Notes: generated by a model from the sequence alone, not told the origin. A stretch of DNA of 64,000 nucleotides from Algoriphagus machipongonensis (GCF_000166275.1 NZ_CM001023.1:3227001-3291000); one strand, 5' to 3'; shown: positions 8,250 through 17,556, numbered from the stretch's first letter. Program-made: numbers and translations.

Positions 8250-10376
8250 ATGTCTGAATCCACCATTCGATCTTCGACTCGAACTCCAAAAATAGCCATC
8301 ATCGGTAACCCCAATGTTGGAAAATCAACGATTTTCAACCAATTAACTGGCTTGAACCAAAAAATCGGGAACTATCCTGGGGTGACGGTGGATAAAAAAA
8401 TTGGCTGGATGAATTTTGAAGGTTCGACTTATGAGATAGTCGATCTTCCAGGAACTTATAGTCTTTATCCAAATTCTGAGGATGAGATCATTGCTCACCG
8501 AGTTTTAAATCACATTGACAAGGAGAAAAGACCTGACTATGTATTGATGGTCATAGATTCTTGTCAGCTTTCAAGAGGATTATTTTTAGCGACCCAACTA
8601 ATAGACTTAGGTATCCAGCTTGCCATTGTTTTAAACATGGCAGACCTGGCTTCTAAAAACAACCTTGAGATCAGGAACTATGAAATTTACAAATCCCTTG
8701 GTGTACCTATTTTAAGTACGGACGCTAGAGGCATCAAAGGCTTGGATCAAATCAAAACATTGATCCATGACAAAAATTTCAGTATCGAATCTTCCTATTT
8801 AAACATTTCTGAAATTATTCCTCAGGCATTATTGAAGCCTATCCGGGAAAAATTTGAGTTGAGAAATGACTATCGGGCTTACCAGATGCTTCGTTTTGGT
8901 CCGAAAGATAGATCTATTGACCCTGAGGATAGATTATGGATACAGAGTCTCATAACCTCCGAAAACTTTGACTTAGAAAGTGCTCAGCTGGAAGAAACCA
9001 GCCAACGGTATCGTAAGATCACTTCTTTGATTGAAACATGTGTAGTAAAAAAAGAACCTAAGGCCCCTAAGAAAACAACTGTTTGGGATAAGGCTTTCCT
9101 ACATCCATTTTGGGGTTATGCAGTTTTCATCGGAATCTTACTATTAATTTTTCAAACCATCTTCACTTGGGCTTCTGTCCCAATGGATTTAATCGATGGC
9201 TTATTCGCGGAAATCAGTTCATGGGTTAATTCCACCTTACCCCCAGGGCCTTTGACCAGTTTAATTTCAGAGGGTATTGTTCCCGGTATTGGAGGGGTTG
9301 TCATATTTATCCCCCAAATTGCTTTGCTCTTTGGCTTCCTGGCTATTCTTGAAGATACTGGTTATATGTCGCGAGTCGTATTCTTAATGGACCGTTGGAT
9401 GCGCCCATTTGGACTGCATGGCAAAAGCATTGTCCCCTTGGTATCAGGTGTTGCATGCGCGATACCCGGAGTGATGGCAGCAAGAAACATTGGTAATTGG
9501 AAAGAAAAGATCATAACCATTCTGGTAACTCCACTGATGAGTTGCTCAGCAAGACTCCCTGTCTATGTCATTCTTATTGGCCTGACAGTACCTGATAAAA
9601 GTTACGGTTTTGTAAATCTGCAAGCCCTTACTCTTTTAGGACTTTATTTATTAGGAATAATTGGAGTATTAATTACTTCGATTCTTTTAAAATTCATCTT
9701 AAAATCTGAGGAGAAAAGCTTCTTAATGGTGGAACTTCCTACTTATAGAACACCCAGATGGAAAGATGTAATCCTAACCATGTATTACAAGTCAAGAACT
9801 TTCGTGGTGGAAGCTGGGAAAATCATTTTGGCAATCTCAGTGGTTTTATGGGTATTGGCCTCTTATGGTCCTCCTTCCAGAATGGACGAAATCCGTCAGA
9901 ATGGGGAAGAAAGAATAGCCCAAGCTCCAGAAGAACAGCATGCAGAAATTGAATCTGAAACTGCCTCTCTCCTACTAGAGAATTCTTTTATTGGTATCAT
10001 GGGAAGAGGAATTGAGCCAGTGATCAAGCCTCTTGGTTATGACTGGAAAATAGGCATCGCATTAATTACCTCCTTTGCAGCAAGAGAAGTTTTTGTTTCC
10101 ACTATCGCGACAATTTATAGTATCGGCTCTGAAGATGAACTTACAATCAGGCAAAAACTTGATCAGCAGGTGAACCCTAATACTGGAGAAAAGGTTTTCA
10201 ATTTAGCTACCTCTTTCTCACTCATGGTCTTTTATGTATTTGCCATGCAGTGTATGAGTACTGTTGCGGTGGTGTATAGAGAAACTAAAGGTTGGAAATG
10301 GCCACTCATTCAAACGGTATATATGACCTTCTTGGCGTATTTCGCAGCCTGGATTACCTATCAAATATTATCCTAA
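8250..10376 (+). CDS. feoB: ferrous iron transporter B
   Basis: Inner-membrane Fe(II) permease with an N-terminal G domain, 708 residues. The G1 loop is GNPNVGKST (19-27), G3 is DLPGTYS and G4 is NMAD. A GDI-like spacer follows, then two Gate/nucleoside-recognition membrane halves and the FeoB C-terminal region. Family signatures are visible in the membrane part: GYMSRVVFLMDRWM, LVSGVACAIPGVMAAR with its conserved Cys, and SCSARLPVY. The upstream neighbour is feoA and a mini-membrane protein follows 4 bp after the stop, forming a three-gene feo operon. No truncation is seen. Confidence 0.96.
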   Translation: MSESTIRSSTRTPKIAIIGNPNVGKSTIFNQLTGLNQKIGNYPGVTVDKKIGWMNFEGSTYEIVDLPGTYSLYPNSEDEIIAHRVLNHIDKEKRPDYVLMVIDSCQLSRGLFLATQLIDLGIQLAIVLNMADLASKNNLEIRNYEIYKSLGVPILSTDARGIKGLDQIKTLIHDKNFSIESSYLNISEIIPQALLKPIREKFELRNDYRAYQMLRFGPKDRSIDPEDRLWIQSLITSENFDLESAQLEETSQRYRKITSLIETCVVKKEPKAPKKTTVWDKAFLHPFWGYAVFIGILLLIFQTIFTWASVPMDLIDGLFAEISSWVNSTLPPGPLTSLISEGIVPGIGGVVIFIPQIALLFGFLAILEDTGYMSRVVFLMDRWMRPFGLHGKSIVPLVSGVACAIPGVMAARNIGNWKEKIITILVTPLMSCSARLPVYVILIGLTVPDKSYGFVNLQALTLLGLYLLGIIGVLITSILLKFILKSEEKSFLMVELPTYRTPRWKDVILTMYYKSRTFVVEAGKIILAISVVLWVLASYGPPSRMDEIRQNGEERIAQAPEEQHAEIESETASLLLENSFIGIMGRGIEPVIKPLGYDWKIGIALITSFAAREVFVSTIATIYSIGSEDELTIRQKLDQQVNPNTGEKVFNLATSFSLMVFYVFAMQCMSTVAVVYRETKGWKWPLIQTVYMTFLAYFAAWITYQILS

Positions 10377-10380
10377 TCTT

Positions 10381-10497
10381 ATGGTACAGGAAATTCTAGT
10401 AGGCGTATTGGTTTTAGCAGCATTAGGCTTTTTAGGTTGGAAATTTTTGGGTAAATCCAAAAAACAGCCTGGATGTGACAAGTGTGCCAAAAACTAA
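10381..10497 (+). CDS. FeoB-associated Cys-rich membrane mini-protein
   Basis: A 38-residue reading frame four bases after feoB: MVQEILVGVLVLAALGF, one membrane helix, then a basic turn and a Cys pair (GCDKCAKN). This is the architecture of the FeoB-associated Cys-rich membrane proteins found as third gene of feo operons, in the place FeoC has in enterobacteria. The cysteines face the cytoplasm if the orientation is N-out and could bind iron or sense redox state; that is inference. The tight spacing supports translation with feoB. Confidence 0.85.
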   Translation: MVQEILVGVLVLAALGFLGWKFLGKSKKQPGCDKCAKN

Positions 10498-10548
10498 ACC
10501 AACCGGCCAATAGCCCTAGTATTACTATTTTTTAATACTTTTAAGTTC

Positions 10549-12015
10549 ATGGGTAAAATTGCCAGCCAGAGTCTTCAAACAGCACTCTTTTCCTATTTAG
10601 GAGTAGTTATTGGATACTTCAATGTCCTTTGGTTATTTCCTTACGCTCTCGAAGCTTCACAGCTAGGAACATTCCGTACCATTCAAGATTTAGGGCTATT
10701 GTTCGTCCCTTTTGCCCAATTAGGTTTAGGACATGGCATTACTCGCTATTTCCCCAAACTTCAAACCAATCAATCGGCTTTTTTAAGTTTCAGCATTCTA
10801 TTGGCAATGGGTGGATTTGCCATCGTGAGTATCCTTTTTATCTCACTCAAATCTCAGGTAATCAATTTGTTTGCCGTTCATTCTCCTGAGGTAATCGATT
10901 TCCTTCAAATCGTATTATTGATTACACTTTTTGCCTTGCTGAGCAGTATTCTGGATGCCTATTCGAGGTCCTATTTAAAAGTTGCTGTCCCTACTTTCAT
11001 TAGAGAAGTATTTCTAAGATTATTGACTGGGATCTTGGTGGGGAGTTATTTTTTAAAATGGATTGATTTTGATTACGTGATGATCGGTCTCGCAGTGGTT
11101 TATGGAGCCGCTACCTTCGGGATGATCGTCTACCTATTTTGGTTAGGAGTTTTAAAGTTTGATTTTAGATGGAGCAATTTCCCTAAGGGTTTTCGAAGCT
11201 CCTTTCTAAAATTCAGCCTGATCACATTTCTGGCCACGGCAGCTTCTACGTTGATCATGAAAATAGACAGTATAATGGTCAGTTCACTCGTGAGCCTAGA
11301 AGCCAACGCTATTTACACTATTGCATTTAGTATGGCATTGGTGATTGAGTTGCCAAGAAGGGCCATTTCTCAAGTGGTAATGCCCGTGGTAGCTGATCAT
11401 TTTGCTAAAGATAACCTCAGTGAGATCAATAAATTGTATCAGCAAGTCTCCAATAGACAGTTATATATCTGTCTTTTAATCTTTATAGGGATTTGGGGCA
11501 ATATTGATGATTTATATTTCTTCATCCCGAAAAGAGAGGTTTATGAGGCAGGGAAATATGTGGTATTTCTTATTGGTTTGGGGAAGTTATTTGACGTGAT
11601 GTTCTCCATTAATAGTGAAGTCTTGGTCTTTTCAAAATATTACCGATTCAACTTATTTTCTACGGTGGTAATGAGTCTGCTGATTATCGGATTGAACTAT
11701 TGGCTGATCCCTATTTATGGCATAGAAGGAGCTGCTTTTGCAAGTGTATTGGTGATGTTCCTATTTAACTTTGTGAAGTACCTGTTTTTGAAAGTGAAAC
11801 TAAGTTTCGACCCATTTTCATGGGAGACGCTAAAGATTATTGCGGTTGGAATATTGGCATATTCTCCCATAGAACTTATTCAGTTTGATCAAGGGCCATT
11901 GGTTAATATTATAATTACCTCAATCTGGATCTTTCTGAATTATTTAATTTTCTCTAAGGTTCTGGGAGCAGGACGTGAGGAATGGAAGTGGGTTCTAAGT
12001 CGATTTAAAAAATAA
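10549..12015 (+). CDS. polysaccharide flippase (Wzx/PST-like, MOP superfamily)
   Basis: 488-residue integral membrane protein with about 12-14 hydrophobic helices, no signal peptide and no large soluble domain. Composition and layout fit oligosaccharide-lipid flippases of the MATE/PST group, which move lipid-linked sugar units across the inner membrane. Early residues (LPYALEASQLGTFRTIQDLG type) and the FAQLGLGHGITRYFP stretch match the first half of that family. No glycosyltransferases are adjacent in the window, so the glycan is unknown. The stop at 12013-12015 lies inside the T-run region of the opposing ncRNA terminator. Confidence 0.8.
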   Translation: MGKIASQSLQTALFSYLGVVIGYFNVLWLFPYALEASQLGTFRTIQDLGLLFVPFAQLGLGHGITRYFPKLQTNQSAFLSFSILLAMGGFAIVSILFISLKSQVINLFAVHSPEVIDFLQIVLLITLFALLSSILDAYSRSYLKVAVPTFIREVFLRLLTGILVGSYFLKWIDFDYVMIGLAVVYGAATFGMIVYLFWLGVLKFDFRWSNFPKGFRSSFLKFSLITFLATAASTLIMKIDSIMVSSLVSLEANAIYTIAFSMALVIELPRRAISQVVMPVVADHFAKDNLSEINKLYQQVSNRQLYICLLIFIGIWGNIDDLYFFIPKREVYEAGKYVVFLIGLGKLFDVMFSINSEVLVFSKYYRFNLFSTVVMSLLIIGLNYWLIPIYGIEGAAFASVLVMFLFNFVKYLFLKVKLSFDPFSWETLKIIAVGILAYSPIELIQFDQGPLVNIIITSIWIFLNYLIFSKVLGAGREEWKWVLSRFKK

Positions 12016-12211
12016 AAAAAGTCCGGATCTAGAGTGTTGCAAACCTCTAAGTAGACAAGATTTGAGCTGCCTTGAAACCGCAAACTTCCACTGTTATCCT
12101 GCCAACTGAATGACGAGGCCCTGATTACTCAGGGTGAGGCCTGTTTTTGGAGAGGGCTTCACTCGGTGATTTTGTTAATTGTGAAGTTTGAACATGTCGA
12201 CGACCCGGACC
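12012..12211 (-). ncRNA. structured small RNA, 6S RNA candidate
   Basis: About 200 nt on the minus strand, bounded by a perfect -7 box upstream and a T-run at its 3' end. The ends pair: GTCCGGGTC (12210-12202) with GATCCGGAC (12029-12021), directly followed by seven T. A second helix pairs CAAACTTC (12190-12183) with GAAGTTTG (12088-12081). A hairpin TAGAG/CTCTA (12049-12030) sits on the 3' side. The centre is capped by CCCTGA-GTAA-TCAGGG (12134-12119). Length, paired ends, a bubble-like asymmetric middle and a central terminal hairpin suit 6S RNA, the RNA polymerase-binding regulator. tmRNA and RNase P are too long, SRP RNA too short. The identity is inference; the existence of an RNA gene is much firmer. 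Confidence 0.75.
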
Positions 12212-12215
12212 GCTA

Positions 12216-12223
12216 CAAATATA
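12216..12223 (-). promoter_or_regulatory. -7 promoter element of the minus-strand ncRNA
   Basis: On the minus strand TATATTTG matches TAnnTTTG perfectly and places the start near 12211, exactly at the beginning of the paired 5' end. Confidence 0.7.
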
Positions 12224-12470
12224 CGGTTTATATGCGGGGAGGTTAAAAAGATTTCAATTAATTCCCTCAACTATTGACGAGCGGTATTTTAAAAACCTGA
12301 ATTTTTTCCAAAATTACAGTAGATAACATATTGATCTAATCCTTTGAATTCTGGGGACTTTACTCCTAAAGATATAAAAATCAATATTTATCAAAACAAT
12401 ATTTTCCCAAACGATTAATATTTGTTTTAAATAGAATTAAATTTGCATTCTCAAACCTCCTTGGAACGCT
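12224..12470. other. intergenic region between ncRNA and usp
   Basis: AT-rich, without a convincing reading frame. It carries the ncRNA upstream region on the minus strand and the usp promoter on the plus strand: TAAATTTG at 12438-12445, a perfect TAnnTTTG, 26 bp before the start codon. Confidence 0.6.
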
Positions 12471-13397
12471 ATGTACCTGATTAAAAAGTTGATCGTCTGT
12501 TTAGACCAAAGCCCATTAGATCAAACCTTGGTCCAATACGCCGAATTTATTGCGAGCGTCAATCAGACCAAGAAAATATATTTTGTTAACGTCATCAAGA
12601 ACCTAACAGTACCAAAAGAAGTAATTGAAGAGTTTCCCAACCTGGTTGAAAATATGATCAACGAGCGCAAGGAAGCTATGGAGAATCTTGTCAAGGAAAA
12701 CTTCAAAAGCACAAAAGGCATCTCCTTTAATTATGTTGTAAAAGAAGGTTCACTATCTAAGAAAATCCTGAAACTAGCGGATGAAAAATCTGCTGATATG
12801 GTTTTGATCGGAAGGAAAGTAGAACTTCCAGGAACAGGCGTTGCTTCCCTCCGACTTGCGAGAAGAGCAAGTTGTTCTCTATTAATCGTTCCGGAAGGAT
12901 CTGCCCCAAAGCTGACCAAATTATTGGTACCAAGTGATTTCTCAGAATATTCTAAAGATGCTTTGGAAGAGGCAATTATGATTGCTGATAAATATGGTAA
13001 AAACAAGATTGAGATCGTTTGTCAAAACGTCTTTTCTGTTCCATCGGGCTATCATTATACCGGAAAAAGCTACGAGGAATTTACAGAGATCATGAAAGTT
13101 CATGCAGAGATAAATTACAAGAAATTCATTCGAAAAATAGACACTAAGGGAGTAAAAATCTCTCCGGTTTATTCCAAGGATGAAAACGATGACCCGGTTA
13201 TGAGTATTGCTACAAAAGCTAAGGAAGTGAATGCAGACGGGATTATTATCGGAGCAAAAGGAAGAACTGCAGCTACTGCCTTATTCATAGGGAGCATGGC
13301 GGAAAGACTGATTCGCTATAATGACAGTCTTCCTCTTTTGGTAACCCGACCAAAAGGTAAAAATGCCGGTATATTGGATTACATATTAGAAATCTAA
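12471..13397 (+). CDS. universal stress protein, two tandem UspA domains
   Basis: Cytoplasmic 308-residue protein made of two Usp folds. The first (~1-145) starts MYLIKKLIVCLDQSPLD and ends with the LLIVPEG strand. The second (~150-300) starts LTKLLVPSDFSEYS and has GIIIGAKGRTAATALFIGSMAERL, the G-x2-G-x9-G-(S/T) type nucleotide-binding pattern. The first half has the weaker VLIGRKVELPGTG instead. Tandem Usp proteins are common in Bacteroidota and respond to stress; the ligand here is not known. It is monocistronic with its own -7 box and a strong terminator. Confidence 0.88.
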   Translation: MYLIKKLIVCLDQSPLDQTLVQYAEFIASVNQTKKIYFVNVIKNLTVPKEVIEEFPNLVENMINERKEAMENLVKENFKSTKGISFNYVVKEGSLSKKILKLADEKSADMVLIGRKVELPGTGVASLRLARRASCSLLIVPEGSAPKLTKLLVPSDFSEYSKDALEEAIMIADKYGKNKIEIVCQNVFSVPSGYHYTGKSYEEFTEIMKVHAEINYKKFIRKIDTKGVKISPVYSKDENDDPVMSIATKAKEVNADGIIIGAKGRTAATALFIGSMAERLIRYNDSLPLLVTRPKGKNAGILDYILEI

Positions 13398-13432
13398 TAA
13401 AATGGATAACGAAAAAACTCTTTAAATACAGG

Positions 13433-13467
13433 AATAGCCTTTCTCTAAATGGAAAGGCTATTTTTTT
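13433..13467 (+). terminator. terminator after usp
   Basis: Stem AATAGCCTTTC (13433-13443) / GAAAGGCTATT (13452-13462) and a T-run. Confidence 0.9.
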
Positions 13468-13521
13468 AACTTTTTTTGAATCTTAACTAAACCCCATCTA
13501 ACTTTTTTAGTCTAAATTCCA

Positions 13522-14070
13522 ATGATGAACCCCAGAGATCAGGAAATTCTACACCTTATCCAAAATCCCAATAGTCGAGAAATGGGTTATCGGCAACTGA
13601 TCATCACTTATCAAAAAAAAGTTTATCATGTCATCAGAAGGATGGTTATAATCCATGAAGATGCGGATGACCTTACCCAAAACACCTTCATCAAAGCCTA
13701 TCATCACATTGAAAAATTCCAAGGGCATTCTAGTTTGTTTACTTGGCTGTATAGAATCGCAACAAACGAAACCTTAACCTTTCTTGAAAAGAAAAAAAAG
13801 AGACATTTCTTCTCTATTGATGACTACCAAGAAAAAATTGAGTCTTACTTGAGTCAGCCAGGTCAACTTGACGGAGATCAAATTCAAGTTAAGCTACAAA
13901 AAGCTATGCTTGAGCTCCCTGAGAAACAACGTCTTGTTTTTCAGTTAAAAAATCAAGACGACTTGACTTACGATCAAATCTCCGAAATTACTGGCACAAG
14001 CATTGGAGCTTTGAAGGCAAGTTTTCACCACGCAGTAAAAAAAATCGAACATAGTCTATTGGAAGAATAA
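13522..14070 (+). CDS. ECF-type RNA polymerase sigma factor
   Basis: 182 residues with sigma-70 region 2 (~25-95; DADDLTQNTFIKAYHHIEKFQG, then FTWLYRIATNETL) and region 4 helix-turn-helix (~115-175; LPEKQRLVFQLKNQDDLTYDQISEITG). No regions 1 or 3, as for ECF factors. ATG codons at 13522 and 13525 are both possible. It heads a three-gene operon with a one-helix membrane protein and a Spy-like protein, a frequent Bacteroidota envelope-stress layout, so the second gene may act as anti-sigma factor. Confidence 0.9.
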   Translation: MMNPRDQEILHLIQNPNSREMGYRQLIITYQKKVYHVIRRMVIIHEDADDLTQNTFIKAYHHIEKFQGHSSLFTWLYRIATNETLTFLEKKKKRHFFSIDDYQEKIESYLSQPGQLDGDQIQVKLQKAMLELPEKQRLVFQLKNQDDLTYDQISEITGTSIGALKASFHHAVKKIEHSLLEE

Positions 14071-14103
14071 ACCTTAACATAGATTTTCAGTCTAACATTT
14101 AGT

Positions 14104-14460
14104 ATGAAAAAATTACCAAACATTAAAGACCTTAAAGCACCCGAAGGTTATTTTGATGAACTCCCGGAGGAGATCATGGGTAAAATATCCAAGAAAGAGC
14201 AATACCCTTGGATCAAATGGGCTGCATCTATCATTGTGATCTTAGGTTTAGGAGTTTGGCAATACTCTAATTATAACTCCGTACCTACTGACTTATTGGT
14301 GGATCAGGAAGTTGATTTATTTATTGAAAGTCAATATTGGTCAGCAGAGGATATTCTCAGTATGTCAGAGAATCCCGATGAAATCCTCAATGAAATTATT
14401 CAAGAGGAAAATCCATTCATGGATGGAGAATTCTACTCAGAAGAAGAAATCTGGTTTTAA
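14104..14460 (+). CDS. single-helix membrane protein, possible anti-sigma factor
   Basis: 118 residues. A short cytoplasmic N-terminus (LPNIKDLKAPEGYFDELPEEIMGKI) precedes one membrane helix at ~40-56, then an acidic outer part ending EEEIWF. The APEGYFDELP motif followed by a helix is typical of short proteins encoded after ECF sigma factors in Bacteroidota. No zinc-binding anti-sigma (ZAS) His/Cys motif is present, so the anti-sigma role rests on position. The stop is 2 bp before the next gene. Confidence 0.75.
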   Translation: MKKLPNIKDLKAPEGYFDELPEEIMGKISKKEQYPWIKWAASIIVILGLGVWQYSNYNSVPTDLLVDQEVDLFIESQYWSAEDILSMSENPDEILNEIIQEENPFMDGEFYSEEEIWF

Positions 14461-14462
14461 TC

Positions 14463-14894
14463 ATGAAAAAACTTACCCTATTTATCTTGTTTACCATCCT
14501 AGTTGGAGTGACTTACGCACAAAGAGGAAGAGAAAGATATGACCCAGAAAAATTAAAAGCTGCAAAGATTGCATTTATTACGACTCGTTTAGACTTACAA
14601 CCAGAACAAGCAGAAAAATTCTGGCCTGTTTATAATAACTATTCTGATGAACGAGACAAAATGCTTCACGAAATGATTGGCCTCCATAAAAGAAGTGAGG
14701 AAGATCTTAGCGAGGAAGAAGCCAAAAGAAGAATTTTGAAGAGGTTTGCGATACAAGAACAGCTTCTTAAATCTGAAATGCAGTTTGTAGAAAAAGTATC
14801 CAAAGTTCTAAGCTACAACCAGATCTTTATGTTAAATGGCCTTTCAAGAGATTTTGCCAGGCATATTTATCAGCGAGAAAGAAAAGAAAGATAA
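14463..14894 (+). CDS. periplasmic Spy/CpxP-like helical protein
   Basis: 143 residues, signal peptide ending VTYAQ, mature part almost wholly helical and charged. LDLQPEQAEKFWPVYNNYSDERDKM resembles the LTxxQ repeat region of Spy/CpxP envelope-stress proteins and sensor-type LTxxQ proteins of Bacteroidota. Its position as last gene of the sigma operon suggests it buffers or senses misfolded envelope protein or metal. Function is inferred. Confidence 0.8.
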   Translation: MKKLTLFILFTILVGVTYAQRGRERYDPEKLKAAKIAFITTRLDLQPEQAEKFWPVYNNYSDERDKMLHEMIGLHKRSEEDLSEEEAKRRILKRFAIQEQLLKSEMQFVEKVSKVLSYNQIFMLNGLSRDFARHIYQRERKER

Positions 14895-14896
14895 AG

Positions 14897-14918
14897 AAAG
14901 CGGCTAAGCCGCTTTTTT
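14897..14918 (+). terminator. terminator of the sigma operon
   Basis: AAAGCGGC-TAA-GCCGCTTT (14897-14915) with T-run immediately after the stop codon. Confidence 0.88.
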
Positions 14919-15024
14919 TATCTTTCTACCTCAGTAAAACGCTATTTTTTTTAGAATCAAATCTCAGATTTTGGAACCTCCAAGCTTCAAATTTCATTAA
15001 CATTGCAGCTTAGTTTTAAAATTT

Positions 15025-17085
15025 ATGAAGGCACCCCAAGCAGTAAAAAAACCTGAAATTCTTGAAATCCATGGTCACCAGAGAGTTGACAATTATTATT
15101 GGATGAGGGATCGTGAAAATCCAGAAGTCATCGATTACCTAAACCAAGAAAACCAATATTTAAAAGAAACCTTAAAGTCTACTGACCAGTTCCAAGAAGA
15201 GCTTTTTGAGGAGTTAAAAGGGAGAATTAAAGAAGATGACGAAAGTGTGCCCTACTTCAAATCTGGTTACTTTTGGTATGCGAGATATGAAAAAGGAGGA
15301 GAATACCCATTATACTGCAGAAAAAAGGATTCTCTTGAAGGCAATGAAGAGGTATTCTTAAATGCCAATGATTTAGCCAAAGACCATAGCTATTTCCATG
15401 TGGGTGCCACTTCTACCTCAACTAATCAAAACCTACTTGCTTTTGCTGTAGATAATGTTGGTAGGAGAATCTATAAGATTCACTTTAAAGACCTCATTAC
15501 GGGTGAGATTTTAGAGGAGAATATTCCAAACACTACTGGAAACCTTGTCTGGGCAGCAGACAATAAAACGCTTTTTTATTCTAAGCAAGATCCTGACACA
15601 CTTCGTGCATACCAGATTTATAAGCATACTTTAGGTACGTCCATTGATCAAGACCTATTAGTTTATGAAGAAAAGGATGAAGAATTTACCTGTCACATTG
15701 GAAAAACGAAATCTGAGGAATACCTCATCATCCATTCAGAAAGTACCATTTCATCAGAAATTAGATTTTTGAATGCCAATCATCCAGAAGGCAACTTCAA
15801 ATTACTTCAAGCAAGAATACCATTTCTAGAGTATGCAGCAGATCATTACGGGGATCATTTCTGGATCAGAACTAATGATCAAGCCCAAAATTTCAAGCTG
15901 GTAAAAGCACCTATTAACTCACCAGCAAAAGAGAATTGGGAAGAAGTCATCCCCCACAGGGAAGCAGTTTTACTTGAAGATTTTGATTTGTTTGCCAACT
16001 ATTTGGTCACCCAAGAACGAAGTAAAGGTCTAACACAGATATTTATTCAACCTTGGGACGGTACTCCTGGTCATCAACTAGAATTTGAAGATGAGACTTA
16101 TACCTCATGGATCAGTACAAACCCTGAATTCAATACAGAAATATTAAGATTTGGATATAATTCTTTGGTATCACCTTCCAGTGTCTATGACTATCATATG
16201 TCACTCAAAAGCAGAACACTGCTTAAACAACAAGAGGTTGTAGGAGGATACGATTCAGAGCTATACAATTCTTCAAGAATTTGGGCCAATGCCAAGGACG
16301 GAACAATGATCCCAATATCCTTGGTTTACAAAACAGAGTTATTCCAACCCGATGGCCAAAACCCTCTCCTACTATACGCTTATGGTTCTTATGGAATTAG
16401 CACGGAAGCCTATTTCTCTTCCACTAGGCTAAGCTTACTAGATCGAGGGTTTGTTTTTGCGATCGCACATATCCGAGGAGGAGAAGATATGGGAAGACAG
16501 TGGTATGAGGATGGGAAAATGCTGAAAAAGAAAAACACTTTCACAGATTTTATAACCTGCGGTGAGCATTTAGTTACTGAAAAATACAGCTCCTCAGAAC
16601 ACCTATATGCAATGGGAGGAAGTGCAGGAGGTCTATTGATGGGAGCTGTGATGAATATGCGCCCTGATTTATTCAAAGGTTTGGTTGCCAGTGTTCCTTT
16701 TGTAGATGTAGTCACTACCATGCTGGATGAAACTATTCCATTAACTACGGGAGAGTTTCAGGAATGGGGAAACCCAAAAAACAAGGAATACTATGATTAC
16801 ATCCTTTCCTATTCTCCTTATGATAATGTGGAAGCAAAAAATTACCCAAATCTTTTAGTAACCTCGGGCTTACATGACAGTCAAGTTCAATATTGGGAGC
16901 CGACAAAATGGGTGGCTAAGTTAAGAGATTTGAAAACGGATGATAATCTGCTTTTGCTACACACCAATATGGAAGCGGGTCATGGAGGAGCATCTGGTCG
17001 ATTTAATGCCTTAAAGGAACTTGCTTTGGAATACACCTTTTTGTTCTACCTAGAAGGACTTTTAGCACAAAAAACACTTTCCTAA
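15025..17085 (+). CDS. oligopeptidase B-type S9 serine peptidase
   Basis: 686 residues, no signal peptide, hence cytoplasmic. The N-terminus (PQAVKKPEILEIHGHQRVDNYYWMRDREN) is typical of oligopeptidase B/protease II, followed by a seven-bladed propeller that limits entry to short peptides and a C-terminal alpha/beta-hydrolase. The nucleophile is Ser533 in GGSAGG. The Asp lies in the GLHDSQVQYWEP region and the His in EAGHGGASGR. The family cleaves after basic residues; oligopeptidase B normally has 690-720 residues, so length agrees. Prolyl oligopeptidase is the alternative, but the N-terminal motif favours type B. Confidence 0.9.
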   Translation: MKAPQAVKKPEILEIHGHQRVDNYYWMRDRENPEVIDYLNQENQYLKETLKSTDQFQEELFEELKGRIKEDDESVPYFKSGYFWYARYEKGGEYPLYCRKKDSLEGNEEVFLNANDLAKDHSYFHVGATSTSTNQNLLAFAVDNVGRRIYKIHFKDLITGEILEENIPNTTGNLVWAADNKTLFYSKQDPDTLRAYQIYKHTLGTSIDQDLLVYEEKDEEFTCHIGKTKSEEYLIIHSESTISSEIRFLNANHPEGNFKLLQARIPFLEYAADHYGDHFWIRTNDQAQNFKLVKAPINSPAKENWEEVIPHREAVLLEDFDLFANYLVTQERSKGLTQIFIQPWDGTPGHQLEFEDETYTSWISTNPEFNTEILRFGYNSLVSPSSVYDYHMSLKSRTLLKQQEVVGGYDSELYNSSRIWANAKDGTMIPISLVYKTELFQPDGQNPLLLYAYGSYGISTEAYFSSTRLSLLDRGFVFAIAHIRGGEDMGRQWYEDGKMLKKKNTFTDFITCGEHLVTEKYSSSEHLYAMGGSAGGLLMGAVMNMRPDLFKGLVASVPFVDVVTTMLDETIPLTTGEFQEWGNPKNKEYYDYILSYSPYDNVEAKNYPNLLVTSGLHDSQVQYWEPTKWVAKLRDLKTDDNLLLLHTNMEAGHGGASGRFNALKELALEYTFLFYLEGLLAQKTLS

Positions 17086-17139
17086 AGAGTGCTAACATTT
17101 GGCTATTGATAAAATTAAGTTTTAATAATTTTGTCAAGG

Positions 17140-17168
17140 TTGGTAAAAAGGATTTTTTTCTAACTTTG
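17140..17168 (+). promoter_or_regulatory. promoter of mgsA-pfkA
   Basis: TTG (17140-17142), 18-bp spacer, TAACTTTG (17161-17168): full agreement with the Bacteroidota promoter, 25 bp before mgsA. Confidence 0.75.
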
Positions 17169-17193
17169 GCTTCTATCCTATTAATACCTACGA

Positions 17194-17556
17194 ATGAAAA
17201 TTGCCTTAATTGCTCACGACGGTAAGAAAGCCGATATGGTTCATTTTTTGAGTCGATCTCGAGAAAAGCTAGAGAAAGTAGATGTGCATTTAGTTGCCAC
17301 AGGAACGACTGGCTCACATATCGAAAAATCGGGTTTCAAAGTAGAGAAGTTACTCTCTGGACCTATTGGAGGTGATGCTCAAATTGCCGCCATGGCAGCT
17401 CAAAAAGAACTGCATATGGTAATTTTCTTTAGAGACCCTTTAGACAAACACCCACATGAACCAGACGTGCAGATGCTTATGAGAATTTGCGACGTCCATA
17501 ATATCCCTTTAGCCACTAACCCTGCTTCTGCAGAGTTAATGTTCAAAAGCCTATAA
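17194..17556 (+). CDS. mgsA: methylglyoxal synthase
   Basis: Cytoplasmic 120-residue enzyme that turns dihydroxyacetone phosphate into methylglyoxal and phosphate, a bypass that releases phosphate when sugar phosphates accumulate. Hallmarks: [10 protein letters not shown] at the start, [13 protein letters not shown] phosphate-binding loop, [14 protein letters not shown], and [23 protein letters not shown], whose Asp and His residues form the active site. It is 10 bp upstream of pfkA in one transcript, coupling the bypass to the committing glycolytic step. Confidence 0.96.
   Translation: MKIALIAHDGKKADMVHFLSRSREKLEKVDVHLVATGTTGSHIEKSGFKVEKLLSGPIGGDAQIAAMAAQKELHMVIFFRDPLDKHPHEPDVQMLMRICDVHNIPLATNPASAELMFKSL

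Noticed and set aside
12012..12211. Riboswitch or tmRNA as identity of the structured RNA
   Set aside because: It runs away from the downstream usp gene, ends in its own terminator next to a convergent gene, and is too short for tmRNA.
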